Below are positions 33,794 to 43,433 of a stretch of 64,000 bases of DNA, in pieces (the first letter of the stretch is position 1; each line of letters begins with the position of its first letter). The position numbers and the translations under genes were made by a program. Under the pieces are notes generated by a model. The model saw only the letters and a program-made list of their open reading frames with translations. It had not been told where the DNA came from and searched no databases. The stretch lies in assembly GCA_964385175.1 (NCBI GenBank), contig CAYLNL010000001.1, forward strand, positions 1 through 64,000. The letters are read 5' to 3'. The DNA comes from CAYLNL01 sp964385175 (GTDB lineage Bacteria; Bacteroidota; Bacteroidia; Flavobacteriales; Flavobacteriaceae).

Positions 33794-34381
33794 TCATTCG
33801 GGAGTATATACCTTATGTGTTCCCAGACTAAACACCAACCCAACTCCTACATAGGATTCTTTAGAGAGGTTTCCGGTGAGTTTGAACCCGGCGCCTGCGC
33901 TGAAAGCAGGAGAACGGAGCGCCTGGCCGGCTTCATAAAATATCTTTTTACGGGATTTAAACCACTTTATGTTTACTTCAAACGGAAACCCTGCATAACG
34001 GACGTCTGTTTTTTCAGAATAATCTATGTGTCGGTTATAGGAAATGCCGGTGGAAATGCTCAATGAATAACCTGCTTTTTTTATATAGCGCCTGCCATAC
34101 AAAAAGGAATATTCATACATGGTCTCTTCAATAATTACCAAAGAAAAGAGGGTAGGCTTTTCTTCCCATCGCACTTTTGCAATTTCTGAATAACGAAAGG
34201 AGATGAGATGATTTTTAAATTGATAGTTAGGCTCAAAGCCCCACAGAAAGACTTTTCCTAAAAATCCTCCTGCAAAACCTTCCACATACGGGACAGGATT
34301 CGGTTTTTCCGGCATAGGTTCTTGTGCGCAAACCTGTCCGCATGTAAAACAGGCAAGGAGTAGAAGTTGTATTTTTTTCAC
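33794..34381 (-). CDS. Putative outer-membrane beta-barrel protein
   Basis: 195 residues with a signal peptide (MKKIQLLLLACFTCGQVCAQ). The mature part alternates aromatic and polar residues in short strands (HLISFRYSEIAKVRW, YSLSISTGISYNRHIDYS, SAGAGFKLTGNLSKESYVGV) and ends in a strand-like GVGLVFSLGTHKVYTPE, as in small outer-membrane barrels. No named family. It lies upstream of the lipoprotein/lipase genes on the same strand, 148 bases away. Confidence 0.6.
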   Translation of the reverse strand: MKKIQLLLLACFTCGQVCAQEPMPEKPNPVPYVEGFAGGFLGKVFLWGFEPNYQFKNHLISFRYSEIAKVRWEEKPTLFSLVIIEETMYEYSFLYGRRYIKKAGYSLSISTGISYNRHIDYSEKTDVRYAGFPFEVNIKWFKSRKKIFYEAGQALRSPAFSAGAGFKLTGNLSKESYVGVGLVFSLGTHKVYTPE

Positions 34382-34518
34382 GCTTCCGTTTTGCGATAGA
34401 TGCCAAAAAGCGAAAAAGATTGCGTGTGCGGAGCAACTCTTTATGTGTACGGGCTATTCTTTCTTGACCGGTATGAAGGGGAGAAGCAGGCTACAAAGAG
34501 TGCGGCGCTAAAAAAATA

Positions 34519-34878
34519 TTATGGGTTTATGTACTCTTTCTCAATAAAATATTGTACAATGGCCTCTTTCATTAAAACAGACTGCTCGCCAGGCTTTAAT
34601 GTGGGGAGCTGGGCTTTTACCTTGTAATGCGGCCAGCCATCGGCATCCCGGGTATAAAATTCATAATATCCATAAGGCTCTAATAGTCTGCATACGGCAA
34701 TGTGCATGAGGTCTAACTTTTCATCTTTTTTAAATTTCCGCTTCAAATGCCCCAACTCTTGCACCCCCACCAGGTAGATGATGCCTTCTACGTTTAACTC
34801 TTCTCCATCGCTAAATTGTTCTGATAGTTTCTTCACCAGCAATTCCCATTGTTCGCGGGTCTTTTGGTCTCTTGCCAT
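34519..34878 (-). CDS. Conserved-looking small cytoplasmic protein of unknown function
   Basis: 119 residues from MARDQKTREQ (a start at 34905 would add nine residues). Segments such as EELNVEGIIYLVGVQELG, KLDLMHIAVCRLLEPYGYYE and DADGWPHYKVKAQLPTLKPG suggest a folded alpha/beta protein. I believe similar proteins occur in other Bacteroidota but cannot name a family or function. No signal peptide. Confidence 0.6.
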   Translation of the reverse strand: MARDQKTREQWELLVKKLSEQFSDGEELNVEGIIYLVGVQELGHLKRKFKKDEKLDLMHIAVCRLLEPYGYYEFYTRDADGWPHYKVKAQLPTLKPGEQSVLMKEAIVQYFIEKEYINP

Positions 34879-35073
34879 ACTTCTTTTCGTGGAATGTTGA
34901 GGCAAAAATACAAACTTACTGTGGGCGAAAATTTTCTATTTGTTAGAATTTAGCGATTATACCATTTTTATTTTGTAATGTTGTATATAGGTTCGGCAGA
35001 AAGGGCTCACAGATAACGCTGATATAAACGGATAGTCATGGAATTATATGATTTCATTTTTTAATACAGGATT

Positions 35074-35580
35074 ATGAATGTTTTAGATGCGATTATCGGC
35101 GGCTTGCTTGTATGGGGGATAATTCGTGGGTTTATGAGGGGTTTTTTTATGGAAATAGTAGCCCTGGTTGGCTGGGCGCTGGCGTTTTACGGGGCTTTTT
35201 ACTTTTCGCCCCGCCTCGGCGTTTTTCTTTCCCGGTACGTGGAATGGGATGAAAAATATGTGTATCTGTTGGCTTTCTTCCTCGCTTTTACAGCTATTAT
35301 TTGTGGTAGTATGGTAATAGGTCGTTTGTTAACCAAACTGGTTGAAGCGATAGCCCTGGGAGTATTTAACCGCTTGTTAGGAGCGGTTTTGGGCGGCTTA
35401 AAGATGGCGCTTATTGTAGGTGCATTGATTCTTTTAGCAGAAAAAATAAGCCTCTCGCAGGGTATTTTGAAAAAAAAGACGGTAGAAAATTCAGGGTTAT
35501 ATAAGCCCGTTAGAGCATTTGGAAATTTTGTCTTTTCAGGGATTATGAAACACTATGAAGAGCATTACAGGCAGGATTAG
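35074..35580 (+). CDS. CvpA-family membrane protein
   Basis: 168 residues with four transmembrane helices; starts NVLDAIIGGLLVWGIIRGF, the CvpA family opening with the conserved Asp and R-G-F. Members of the family were linked to colicin V production and envelope homeostasis; precise function is not established. The stop codon overlaps the end of the convergent coaD gene by four bases. Confidence 0.82.
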   Translation: MNVLDAIIGGLLVWGIIRGFMRGFFMEIVALVGWALAFYGAFYFSPRLGVFLSRYVEWDEKYVYLLAFFLAFTAIICGSMVIGRLLTKLVEAIALGVFNRLLGAVLGGLKMALIVGALILLAEKISLSQGILKKKTVENSGLYKPVRAFGNFVFSGIMKHYEEHYRQD

Positions 35581-36038
35581 CGGCGTTTCACACGCACTGC
35601 TTCGGGCACTAAGCTGGTATAGTCGCCTCCATTGCGAATGACGTCTCGTATAATGGAAGAGCTGATATAGGATTTTTCAGGAGCGGTGAGAAAAAACACG
35701 GTTTCTATTCCCGAAAGTTTCTGGTTAATATGGGCAATAGCCTTTTCAAACTCAAAATCGCCTGGGTTTCGGAGTCCTCTTACTATAAAGGAAGCGTTTT
35801 GCTGTTTGCAAAAACTTACTGTAAGCCCCTGGTAGGTGAGAATGCGAATGCCGGGTTCGCCGGCAAACGTTTCGGTGAGAAAATGGGTTCGCTCTTCTAA
35901 GGAAAACATATATGTTTTCTCTACGTTAATGCCAATCGCAATAATAATCTCGTCGAACAGGGAAAGCGCACGTTCAATAATATCGCAATGCCCTAACGTA
36001 AGTGGGTCGAACGACCCGGGAAAAACGGCTCTTTTCAT
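35577..36038 (-). CDS. coaD: Phosphopantetheine adenylyltransferase
   Basis: 153 residues, the fourth step of coenzyme A synthesis (ATP plus 4'-phosphopantetheine to dephospho-CoA). Nucleotidyltransferase motifs: VFPGSFDPLTLGHCDII with T-x-G-H, FIVRGLRNPGDFEFE, and the C-terminal YISSSIIRDV (I-S-S-S-x-x-R). Length is normal. It overlaps the end of ddl by four bases (ATG within the ddl stop region), so the two are cotranscribed. Confidence 0.95.
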   Translation of the reverse strand: MKRAVFPGSFDPLTLGHCDIIERALSLFDEIIIAIGINVEKTYMFSLEERTHFLTETFAGEPGIRILTYQGLTVSFCKQQNASFIVRGLRNPGDFEFEKAIAHINQKLSGIETVFFLTAPEKSYISSSIIRDVIRNGGDYTSLVPEAVRVKRR

Positions 36039-37027
36039 ATACGTGAATGGTTAGATGAGAGCGCCATAATAATGGCATTTTCAAAAAGTTCGGGTAACGA
36101 AATCCCCGCCTGTAGCGCCTGCTGGGGCAAAATACTTTCTGCCGTGAGCCCTGGAACGGTGTTTACTTCCAGCAAATGAGGCTCGCCTTCTACCAGGATA
36201 TACTCACTCCGCGAAAAACCTTCCATACGGAGGGATTTATACACTTGCTTAGCGATTTCGCGCACCCGTTGTGCGTAGGCTTCGGGCAGGCGCGCGGGCG
36301 TAATTTCTTTTGATTTACCTAAATACTTAGCCTCATAATCAAAAAAATCGTTTTCCGAAACAATTTCGGTAATCGGCAACACTGTTATAGCACCTTTATA
36401 GGTAATAACCCCAACAGAAACTTCTGTACCTTCCAGGAACGATTCAATAATAATTTCGTCATCTTCTTTAAAAGCTATTTCAATAGCCGCCGCCAGTTCT
36501 TCCTTTTTATATACTTTGCTCACCCCAAAACTGCTGCCAGACTGGTTGGGTTTCACAAAACAAGGTAAGCCTACCCGTTCTGTAATAGCAGTTGCATCAA
36601 CCACCTCTCCCCGATTCAGGTAATAGGAAGTAGCTGTTTTAATACCATACGGTTTCAACACCGATAGTAAATCGCGCTTGTTAAAAGTAAGTGCTGCCTG
36701 GTACATGCCGCAACTGGTATGCGGAATATCCAGCAACGCCAGGTAACCCTGCATATAGCCATCTTCTCCCGGGGTGCCGTGAATGGCGTTAAAAACACAA
36801 TCGAACACTATCTTACGGCCATCAACCATTACTGAAAAATCAGCCCTGTCCAATGGGAATTCAACCCCTGCATCGTTTACATACACCCATTTCTCTCTGA
36901 AGATATGAATGCGGTGAGGGTTGAATTTGTCCTTATTCAGGTTTTTATAGACTACTTCGCCACTTTTCAGCGATATGGCATATTCGCTGGAATAGCCGCC
37001 CATAATAATAGCGATGTTTTTCTTCAT
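36035..37027 (-). CDS. ddl: D-alanine--D-alanine ligase
   Basis: 330 residues, ATP-grasp ligase making D-Ala-D-Ala for peptidoglycan. N-terminal IAIIMGGYSSEYAISLKSG, HGTPGEDGYMQGYLALLDIP in the middle, PCFVKPNQSGSSFGVSKV (ATP binding) and C-terminal YILVEGEPHLLEVNTVPGLT with the metal-binding residues. Start at 37027 gives normal length. Translationally linked to coaD downstream. Confidence 0.95.
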   Translation of the reverse strand: MKKNIAIIMGGYSSEYAISLKSGEVVYKNLNKDKFNPHRIHIFREKWVYVNDAGVEFPLDRADFSVMVDGRKIVFDCVFNAIHGTPGEDGYMQGYLALLDIPHTSCGMYQAALTFNKRDLLSVLKPYGIKTATSYYLNRGEVVDATAITERVGLPCFVKPNQSGSSFGVSKVYKKEELAAAIEIAFKEDDEIIIESFLEGTEVSVGVITYKGAITVLPITEIVSENDFFDYEAKYLGKSKEITPARLPEAYAQRVREIAKQVYKSLRMEGFSRSEYILVEGEPHLLEVNTVPGLTAESILPQQALQAGISLPELFENAIIMALSSNHSRI

Positions 37028-37161
37028 AAAAAAATCTTCAAAAAATCACTCAAAAATATCATTAAATCCGCTAAACAAAAAACAATGCCTGGTTTTATGT
37101 TTAAAAAACCTGCTATTCTGATGGGATATATAGGTGGGACTGCATTTGCCTGTTTTCTTTC

Positions 37162-37192
37162 TTGAAATATTGCATAATTGGAGTTACATTTG
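37162..37192 (+). promoter_or_regulatory. Bacteroidota-type promoter of icd
   Basis: TTG (37162-37164), 20-base spacer, TACATTTG (37185-37192): an exact fit to TTG-N17-23-TAnnTTTG, 13 bases upstream of the icd start codon. The transcript would have a very short leader. Confidence 0.7.
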
Positions 37193-37205
37193 CCAAAAAA
37201 ACACC

Positions 37206-38637
37206 ATGATAAAAAAGCGAATTACTGTAGCCAAAGGAGATGGCATAGGCCCTGAAATCATGGATGCTACATTGGCTATTCTGCAAGCTGCCGGCGCTCA
37301 GATAGAGATTGACGAGATTGAGGTGGGCGAAAAAGTATATTTGGCGGGGATTGACACGGGTATTGCGCCAGAGGCCTGGGGTACCATACGACGAAATAAG
37401 GTTTTTTTAAAGGCCCCCATCACTACACCGCAGGGAGGCGGCTATAAAAGCCTTAATGTTACTACGCGGAAAATGCTGGGCTTGTATGCCAATGTGCGCC
37501 CGTGTAAGAGTTATTACCCTTACGTGGCTACCCGACACAAGGATATGGATTTGGTGATTATCCGCGAAAATGAGGAAGATTTATACGCCGGTATTGAACA
37601 CCAGCAGACCGATGAGGTAGTACAATGTCTAAAACTGGTGAGTCGCCCGGGGTGCGAAAAAATTATCCGCTATGCGTTTGAATATGCCCGGCAATATGGA
37701 CGAAAAAAGGTAACTTGTTTTACTAAAGATAATATTATGAAACAAACAGATGGGTTGTTTCACAAGGTATTTGATGAGATGGGAACGGAATACCCGGATA
37801 TAGAAAAGGAGCATTGGATTATTGATATAGGGGCTGCTAAAATGGCAGATACGCCAGAGGTGTTTGATGTAATTGTTACGTTGAATCTTTACGGTGATAT
37901 TATCTCGGATATTGCAGCGCAAATAGCCGGTTCGGTAGGCTTGGCGGGGTCTTCTAATATAGGTGAATCATGCGCTATGTTTGAAGCCATACACGGTTCG
38001 GCCCCCCCGGCGGGCGGGGCAAAATATGGCAAACCCTTCGGGGTTGTTGCAAGGTGCTATCCTGATGCTGAACCACATTGGGCAGGGAGCGGTTGCAGCG
38101 AAAATTCAGAATGCGTGGTTAAAAACGCTGGAAGATGGTATTCATACTTATGATATTTATGAGGAAGGGGTGAGCAAAGAAAAAGTGGGTACGCGCGAGT
38201 TTGCCCGGGCGGTTATTGAGCGATTGGGAAAACAACCTGCCACGTTTGCGCCGGTGAGCTATACCGTTTCCGGGGAAATAGCTTTAAAAACCTATCAAAG
38301 AAAAGAGGCGCTTAAAAAAGAATGCGTGGGGGTAGATGTATTTATAGACTGGAAAGGATATGATGCTGACGCGTTGGGGTTGCTGATTACCGGGTTGAAT
38401 ACTAAAAATCTACAGTTGAATATGATTAATAACCGGGGTATTAAGGTATGGCCCCAGGGGGTTAAAGAAACGTTTTGCACTGACCACTGGCGTTGCCGGT
38501 TTACCCGTGTTTCTGAAACGGTGGTTACCATGCAGGATATTCTTGAGGTTCTTACAAAAGCCGCCGAAAAGGGCATAGAGGTTATTAAAACAGAAAATCT
38601 CTATTATTTTGATGGAGTGCGGGCGTTTTCTGTGTAG
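37206..38637 (+). CDS. icd: NADP-type isocitrate dehydrogenase, frame broken at a C7 tract
   Basis: Start ATG 37206 (MIKKRITVAKGDGIGPEIMD). Decarboxylating isocitrate dehydrogenase of the long type (~476 residues), a TCA-cycle enzyme. Seen: NVRPCKSYYP, IIRENEEDLYAGIEHQQT, VTCFTKDNIMKQTDGLFH, LNLYGDIISDIAAQIAGSVG and IGESCAMFEAIHGSAP. Just after this a run of seven C (38002-38008) shifts the frame; the first frame ends at 38153. The second frame carries RRAGQNMANPSGLLQGA and continues to 38637. Six C would restore the normal protein. For a central enzyme an assembly error is the first explanation; slippage or a real mutation are alternatives. Confidence 0.85.
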
Positions 38638-38813
38638 CGGAAGAATGTTTATATTTTTATATTACAAATTATAGGTTGCAGGTTTGTAAGCAAGCGTGTT
38701 TGTATGAAGGAGGTGTGATAGTGGATAGAAGTATACTCGTATCTCTTATGATTCTGCAGGCAAAAGATTAGTCTTCTGCTCACGGATAGATTTATAAAGG
38801 AATTTTCCGGGTG

Positions 38814-39206
38814 CTACAACGATGGTTTTAATAAGAAGGGGTTATAGACGGAAATTGTTCCAAATTTTTTCAGTAGTGCTACTTCATTATTTTGAATATG
38901 CTCTGCACGCATTATTTCCTGAACTTTTGGCTGATTTAGCCCGGGAATACGGTAAGAGAAAAACGGCCATAACCGGCTGCTTCGATATTCTTTGCCAGTG
39001 CTCGGAAAATCAATTAAAGGAGCAATTTCTTTTTGCTGACGAAACTCGTCGGTGTATGAAAATTTCCACTCTCCTTCTTTGATGGAGAGAACACCAATGG
39101 AAAGTTCTTTATACATTAAAACAAACTCTGCATTTTGATTTGCGGGTGTAGCAATATCTTCCTGTCCTTCAGACTTCCAGATTTTATGTATAAATTTCTT
39201 TATCAT
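38814..39206 (-). CDS. HipA N-terminal-domain-like protein (HipS-like), partner of the kinase at 39213
   Basis: 130 residues. The core (EFVLMYKELSIGVLSIKEGE, WKFSYTDEF, SSRLWPFFSYRIPGLNQP) resembles the separate N-terminal subdomain of HipA kinases, which in split HipBST systems is the small HipS protein. It follows the kinase gene by six bases on the same strand, so both are on one message. In HipBST the order is hipB-hipS-hipT; here the small protein comes after the kinase. It could act as antitoxin (inference). Confidence 0.6.
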   Translation of the reverse strand: MIKKFIHKIWKSEGQEDIATPANQNAEFVLMYKELSIGVLSIKEGEWKFSYTDEFRQQKEIAPLIDFPSTGKEYRSSRLWPFFSYRIPGLNQPKVQEIMRAEHIQNNEVALLKKFGTISVYNPFLLKPSL

Positions 39207-39212
39207 ATTTCT

Positions 39213-40232
39213 TCAATTTAATAGTTTACCAAATTCAGCAAACCTATACGTAAGATATCGGAGAATACTATCTTTTCGTATGTCTGAAATTAACGTATTG
39301 AACTCTGTTTTAAGTAACTTTTCCGCTTTCCCGAGATTGTCTTCTGAAAACAATGTTTGTGCTTTTTCAAAACCACAGTCGTCATTCATAATCAGTCTTT
39401 CCACCATTTCACAATGGTTAATTTCCTTCTCATTGTCCCAGCCGATTTTGGGTTTTGTATTGGTATGGTATTTAATGATAAATTTATCTACTTGGTTTTT
39501 GTCTTTATGCAAAGATAGTAATTTTTTTTCATCTACGTTCCAGAATAACCCTCTGGCTGTATCATATATAGGTGAGAACACAGGTTTGTGCAAACTGCGT
39601 AGGTGGCGCACCACTCCCCAGTTAAAGAAGTGGCGGTCATTATTCCCAACAATAGCATCAAATAACAGGAGATCAACAAGACTGCCGTTTATATTGAGAA
39701 CCTCTTCGGGAAACACCGAACCAATGGCATTTTTAACAAATTGTAACGAGAGTAATTCCTGGCTCCAGCCTTGCTTATCAATTTGTTCAATTATGGCTGA
39801 ATTATCTTCTTGCAAGTATCTCGAAAGTATATCAGCACCGTGAACCAATTCTTGTTCAGGTTTCAGGAAATATTCACTGCAAAATCTAACCTGTCTTGAT
39901 ATAACATATAATTTTGAATCTGCCATTCTGAAACCCCATTCCTGTCCTAACCTTGTCAAAAGATGTTCAGTAATAGATTCCATAGGGTACCATTTATGCC
40001 CGATTTTAGAAATGTAAGGAATCCAGCTTTTTCTGTTTTTTTTCTTACACCTACCATATTCATACACTTTGATAAAATCTTTTGGGGCATCGCCCGATAA
40101 GCTTTCAGGAGAAACAATATACTGATGTCGTTTAAGGATTCTAACCGATTTATCATAGAATAGTGCTTTCTCATTACTATATTTTTTGATAGGGGCAGGT
40201 TGTGCTTTATATGACCCGATAAACCTTTTCAT
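39213..40232 (-). CDS. HipA-like serine/threonine kinase (HipT-like)
   Basis: 339 residues. Catalytic features of the HipA fold: LLLFDAIVGNNDRHFFNWG with the N-x-D-x-H-x-x-N type loop (NNDRH at 39630-39644) and FSPIYDTARG with the metal-binding Asp. The HipA N-terminal subdomain is absent here and seems to be encoded separately downstream. Such kinases phosphorylate translation factors such as tRNA synthetases and cause dormancy (family knowledge). No HipB-like DNA-binding gene is visible next to it. The pair is AT-rich relative to its neighbours. Confidence 0.7.
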   Translation of the reverse strand: MKRFIGSYKAQPAPIKKYSNEKALFYDKSVRILKRHQYIVSPESLSGDAPKDFIKVYEYGRCKKKNRKSWIPYISKIGHKWYPMESITEHLLTRLGQEWGFRMADSKLYVISRQVRFCSEYFLKPEQELVHGADILSRYLQEDNSAIIEQIDKQGWSQELLSLQFVKNAIGSVFPEEVLNINGSLVDLLLFDAIVGNNDRHFFNWGVVRHLRSLHKPVFSPIYDTARGLFWNVDEKKLLSLHKDKNQVDKFIIKYHTNTKPKIGWDNEKEINHCEMVERLIMNDDCGFEKAQTLFSEDNLGKAEKLLKTEFNTLISDIRKDSILRYLTYRFAEFGKLLN

Positions 40233-40397
40233 TACGTATCTTCAGTAAATTGCTATTTCTTCAATATATCTCACGCCAATTTGTTTTCAAAAAGGATATT
40301 TCTTGAATTGATAATTTTCTCCTGAGACCTCACGAGTTTTTAAAACCAGTGAGGTCTTCTCTAAAATCAATACGTTATTTCAAACCACATATCAGTA

Positions 40398-41036
40398 TCA
40401 ATCAAACGTTAATCGATATATGTCGTCTATTTTAGATGTGTCGCTCATGGTAACGTTCAGGTCTTTTATGATGCCATTTTTTAGCCCATATACCCACCCG
40501 TGAAGTTGAAGGTATTTGCCCGCCTTCCACTTTTTCTGCACAATAGAGGTTTTAGCCAGGTCGCGAACCTGTTCCATTACATTCAGTTCCACCAAACGGT
40601 CAAAGCGCGCCAGCTCATCGGCAATCGCATTGAGTTCCGCACGGTTCATCCGGTACACATCTTTAATATGACGCACCCATTTGTTAATAAGCCCCAGCGA
40701 GCGGGTACTCATAGCCGCCTGCACGCCCCCACAGCCATAGTGCCCGCATACAATAACGTGTTGTACCTCCAGCACATTTACTGCATAGTCTAACACAGAA
40801 AGCATATTCATATCGGTATGCACCACCATATTGGCAATGTTGCGGTGAACAAAAATTTCCCCAGGCTTGGTACCTGTTATCTCGTTGGCTGGTACGCGGC
40901 TGTCTGAGCAACCTATCCATAATACAGGCGGTCTTTGCAAGTTTGCCAGATTGGTAAAAAAGTCGGGATTTTCGCGCACCCGTTCAGCCGCCCAATTGCG
41001 GTTATTTTCAAGGAGTTTTTTATAAAAATCGTTCAT
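40398..41036 (-). CDS. Beta-class carbonic anhydrase
   Basis: 212 residues, converting CO2 and bicarbonate. Zinc ligands are visible: WIGCSDSRVPANEI (Cys and Asp) and VIVCGHYGCGGVQAAM (His and Cys), with GEIFVHRNIANMV between them. It overlaps the upstream SulP transporter gene by four bases, so the pair is co-translated; supply of bicarbonate or its balance with sulfate is the probable joint role (inference). Confidence 0.94.
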   Translation of the reverse strand: MNDFYKKLLENNRNWAAERVRENPDFFTNLANLQRPPVLWIGCSDSRVPANEITGTKPGEIFVHRNIANMVVHTDMNMLSVLDYAVNVLEVQHVIVCGHYGCGGVQAAMSTRSLGLINKWVRHIKDVYRMNRAELNAIADELARFDRLVELNVMEQVRDLAKTSIVQKKWKAGKYLQLHGWVYGLKNGIIKDLNVTMSDTSKIDDIYRLTFD

Positions 41037-42874
41037 ACTATATGATTTTCTTTAAAATAATTAATAATCCACGAAAGACATTTTTCAAAATCTTCAAATA
41101 CTTGTTCCTCTGGTACTAAATTAGGAATAATATCAATAGTCTGCATGAGGTAGTTGGGTTGTTTTTGAAGACCCACTAACAAGATTTTAATATCTGCCTT
41201 TGCTAAATCTACAAAAACATCTTCTATAGCGTTGAGCCCCGATTGATCCATATACGGAACCTTGTCCATGCGAATTACAGCAATGGAGGCAGTTTTAGGT
41301 ATCTGCGCCGCTAATTGCTGGAAATGAGTGGTAAAACCAAAAAACAAGGGACCATCCAGGTGTTTAATGAATACTTCTTCTTTGAATTGTTGCGGTAGCC
41401 CCGCCTCATCTACCCATGAGTTTTCAACTGTGAGCGGCTCTACCCGTGATTGAGTGGCGGTAACGGAAGCCATTTTTTTCATAAACATTAGCGAAGAAAT
41501 TACCAGCCCTATTGCTACGGCATACAATAAATCCCAAAAAACAGTCAACACCATCACCAGCAACAATACCACCGCATCGGTACGAGGCATTTTCGGGAGC
41601 GCCCTTATCCCCTTATAATCTATTACCCCGATACCCACCGTGATGAGAATTCCTGCCAGCGCGGCTGCCGGTATAGTAGAGGCTAAGGGGCCTAAGACAA
41701 GCAGTGTGAGTAATAATATCAGGGCTGCCATCATTCCAGATAGGTTGGTTTTGCCGCCCGACTGGATATTTACTACGGTGCGAATGGTAGCCCCGGCGCC
41801 GGGAATACCCCCGAAAAGCGCCGCTATACTATTTCCAATGCCTTGCCCCACTAATTCCCGGTTGCTGTTGTGTTTTGTTTTCGTCATATTATCTGCCACC
41901 ACTGAAGTAAGTAATGAATCTATAGCTCCCAGGAGGGCGAGTGAAATCGCCATGAAAATATAGGGCGAGAACTGACTCCATGAGAAACCAGAAAAAATAT
42001 CCAGGTGCAATTTGGGGAAGCCGCTTGGAATTTGCCCTATGGTTCTCACTGAAAGCCCACCCCATGCCGCTATGCCTGAAATAAGAAGCAGCGCTACAAG
42101 AGTGCTGGGTACGGCACGGGTGATTTTTTTAAAACCATAAATAATGCAAATTGTAGCAAGCGCCAGGAAAAATTCTATCCACCGGATGCTCTGCAACGCC
42201 CCGGGAAGGTATTTAAGTGCCCCCACAACCCCCGACGAGTCTCGTTGCACAAGCGTGCGAGCTTCCTGTATTACCTCTTCCTGGCTTATTTGTTCGGCTC
42301 TGCGGGCGGTTTCCCGGAAATCTTCCAAGACTAAAAGCCCTTCTTTCGCTTCGTCTTTCAGTATTTTTTCCAGCCATACCTCTTCGGCCTGCGCTTTAAA
42401 AGTATTTACTAAGGTGCTGTCTTCAGCCGGGGCATAGCCCGCCAACGGCAATAACTGGGTAATGAGGATGATAACGCCAATGCCTGTCATAAACCCCGAT
42501 ACTACCGGGTAAGGAATGTAGCGAATGAGGCTGCCTCCTTTTATCAATCCAAAACCTACCTGGAATAATCCGGCTAAAAAGAATACCAGTAAGATAGTAG
42601 GCAGCGCTTTTTCCACATTCCCTTCATTTAGCTGTACAATACCAGTTATAATAACCATGCTCACAGCTGTCATGGGAGCCGTGGGCCCGCTTATCTGTGT
42701 GGCGGTGCCTCCGAAGAGAGCGGCAAAAAACCCGATGAAGATAGCCCCATATAAGCCTGCTGAGGCGCCTAACCCGGATTGTAAGCCAAACGCCAGCGCT
42801 AAGGGAAGGGCTACAATGCCAGCAGTGAGTCCGCCAAAAACGTCGCCTTTAAAGTTTTTAAAAAGAGATTTCAT
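41033..42874 (-). CDS. SulP-family anion transporter with STAS domain
   Basis: 613 residues. N-terminal SulP signature GDVFGGLTAGIVALPLALAF, FGGTATQISGPTAPMTAVS, about a dozen membrane helices, then a cytoplasmic STAS domain (residues ~470-600; DKVPYMDQSGLNAIEDVF). An extra ~70-residue charged insert (EDSTLVNTFKAQAEEVWLE and on) lies after the fourth or fifth helix. The family carries sulfate, bicarbonate or other anions. Overlap with carbonic anhydrase points to bicarbonate (inference), as in BicA-type partners. Confidence 0.9.
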   Translation of the reverse strand: MKSLFKNFKGDVFGGLTAGIVALPLALAFGLQSGLGASAGLYGAIFIGFFAALFGGTATQISGPTAPMTAVSMVIITGIVQLNEGNVEKALPTILLVFFLAGLFQVGFGLIKGGSLIRYIPYPVVSGFMTGIGVIILITQLLPLAGYAPAEDSTLVNTFKAQAEEVWLEKILKDEAKEGLLVLEDFRETARRAEQISQEEVIQEARTLVQRDSSGVVGALKYLPGALQSIRWIEFFLALATICIIYGFKKITRAVPSTLVALLLISGIAAWGGLSVRTIGQIPSGFPKLHLDIFSGFSWSQFSPYIFMAISLALLGAIDSLLTSVVADNMTKTKHNSNRELVGQGIGNSIAALFGGIPGAGATIRTVVNIQSGGKTNLSGMMAALILLLTLLVLGPLASTIPAAALAGILITVGIGVIDYKGIRALPKMPRTDAVVLLLVMVLTVFWDLLYAVAIGLVISSLMFMKKMASVTATQSRVEPLTVENSWVDEAGLPQQFKEEVFIKHLDGPLFFGFTTHFQQLAAQIPKTASIAVIRMDKVPYMDQSGLNAIEDVFVDLAKADIKILLVGLQKQPNYLMQTIDIIPNLVPEEQVFEDFEKCLSWIINYFKENHIV

Positions 42875-42936
42875 TATGAATTTAAATAGGGTGTAAAAGA
42901 ATTATAAATTTTGAGTGCTGCTTTGGGGCCGCAGTG

Positions 42937-43266
42937 TTATAGGAAATCGGGAGGGGGTGAACTGGCGGGCTTGTATGGATGAAGATACCGGGGAAAAAGA
43001 TAAAAGAAACCGCCGGTAGCAGTTCCTCGTAGTATCCACCTATCCATCTCCGCTTCTATGAAAAATGTATTTTCAGTATCTTCTGATTCTCCATCCCAAC
43101 CATTATCTGTATGACAGGATATGCTTAGTTGGGTTGAGGAGTAATGCCAGTTTTTTAAGCCGAATGAAAAACAGCTATATGTTGCTATTACAATAGCGGC
43201 AGTACAGGCGTATAGCTGAGAATTATTCTTGAAATGGCTGGATTTTATGGAATGCTGCACGTACAA
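42937..43266 (-). CDS. Doubtful small protein upstream of the SulP transporter
   Basis: 109 codons open on the minus strand with a possible membrane segment (LYACTAAIVIATYSCFSFGL). Composition is not strongly coding-like and I recognise nothing. The 559-base space 42875-43433 holds nothing else that I can identify. Confidence 0.3.
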   Translation of the reverse strand: MYVQHSIKSSHFKNNSQLYACTAAIVIATYSCFSFGLKNWHYSSTQLSISCHTDNGWDGESEDTENTFFIEAEMDRWILRGTATGGFFYLFPRYLHPYKPASSPPPDFL

Positions 43267-43433
43267 ATATATAAATTTTTTAGGTATTGTATCTCAACAA
43301 GTAGCTTTACCTGTACATTGGCGCACACAGGAAAATGAAACCAGGGGTTGGTAAGGGCTTTTATTTGTTTTGTATCTTCGCTATTGTGAATGGGGGGATA
43401 TTGTGAAGAGCTTTAACAGACGACCCAGGAAAG

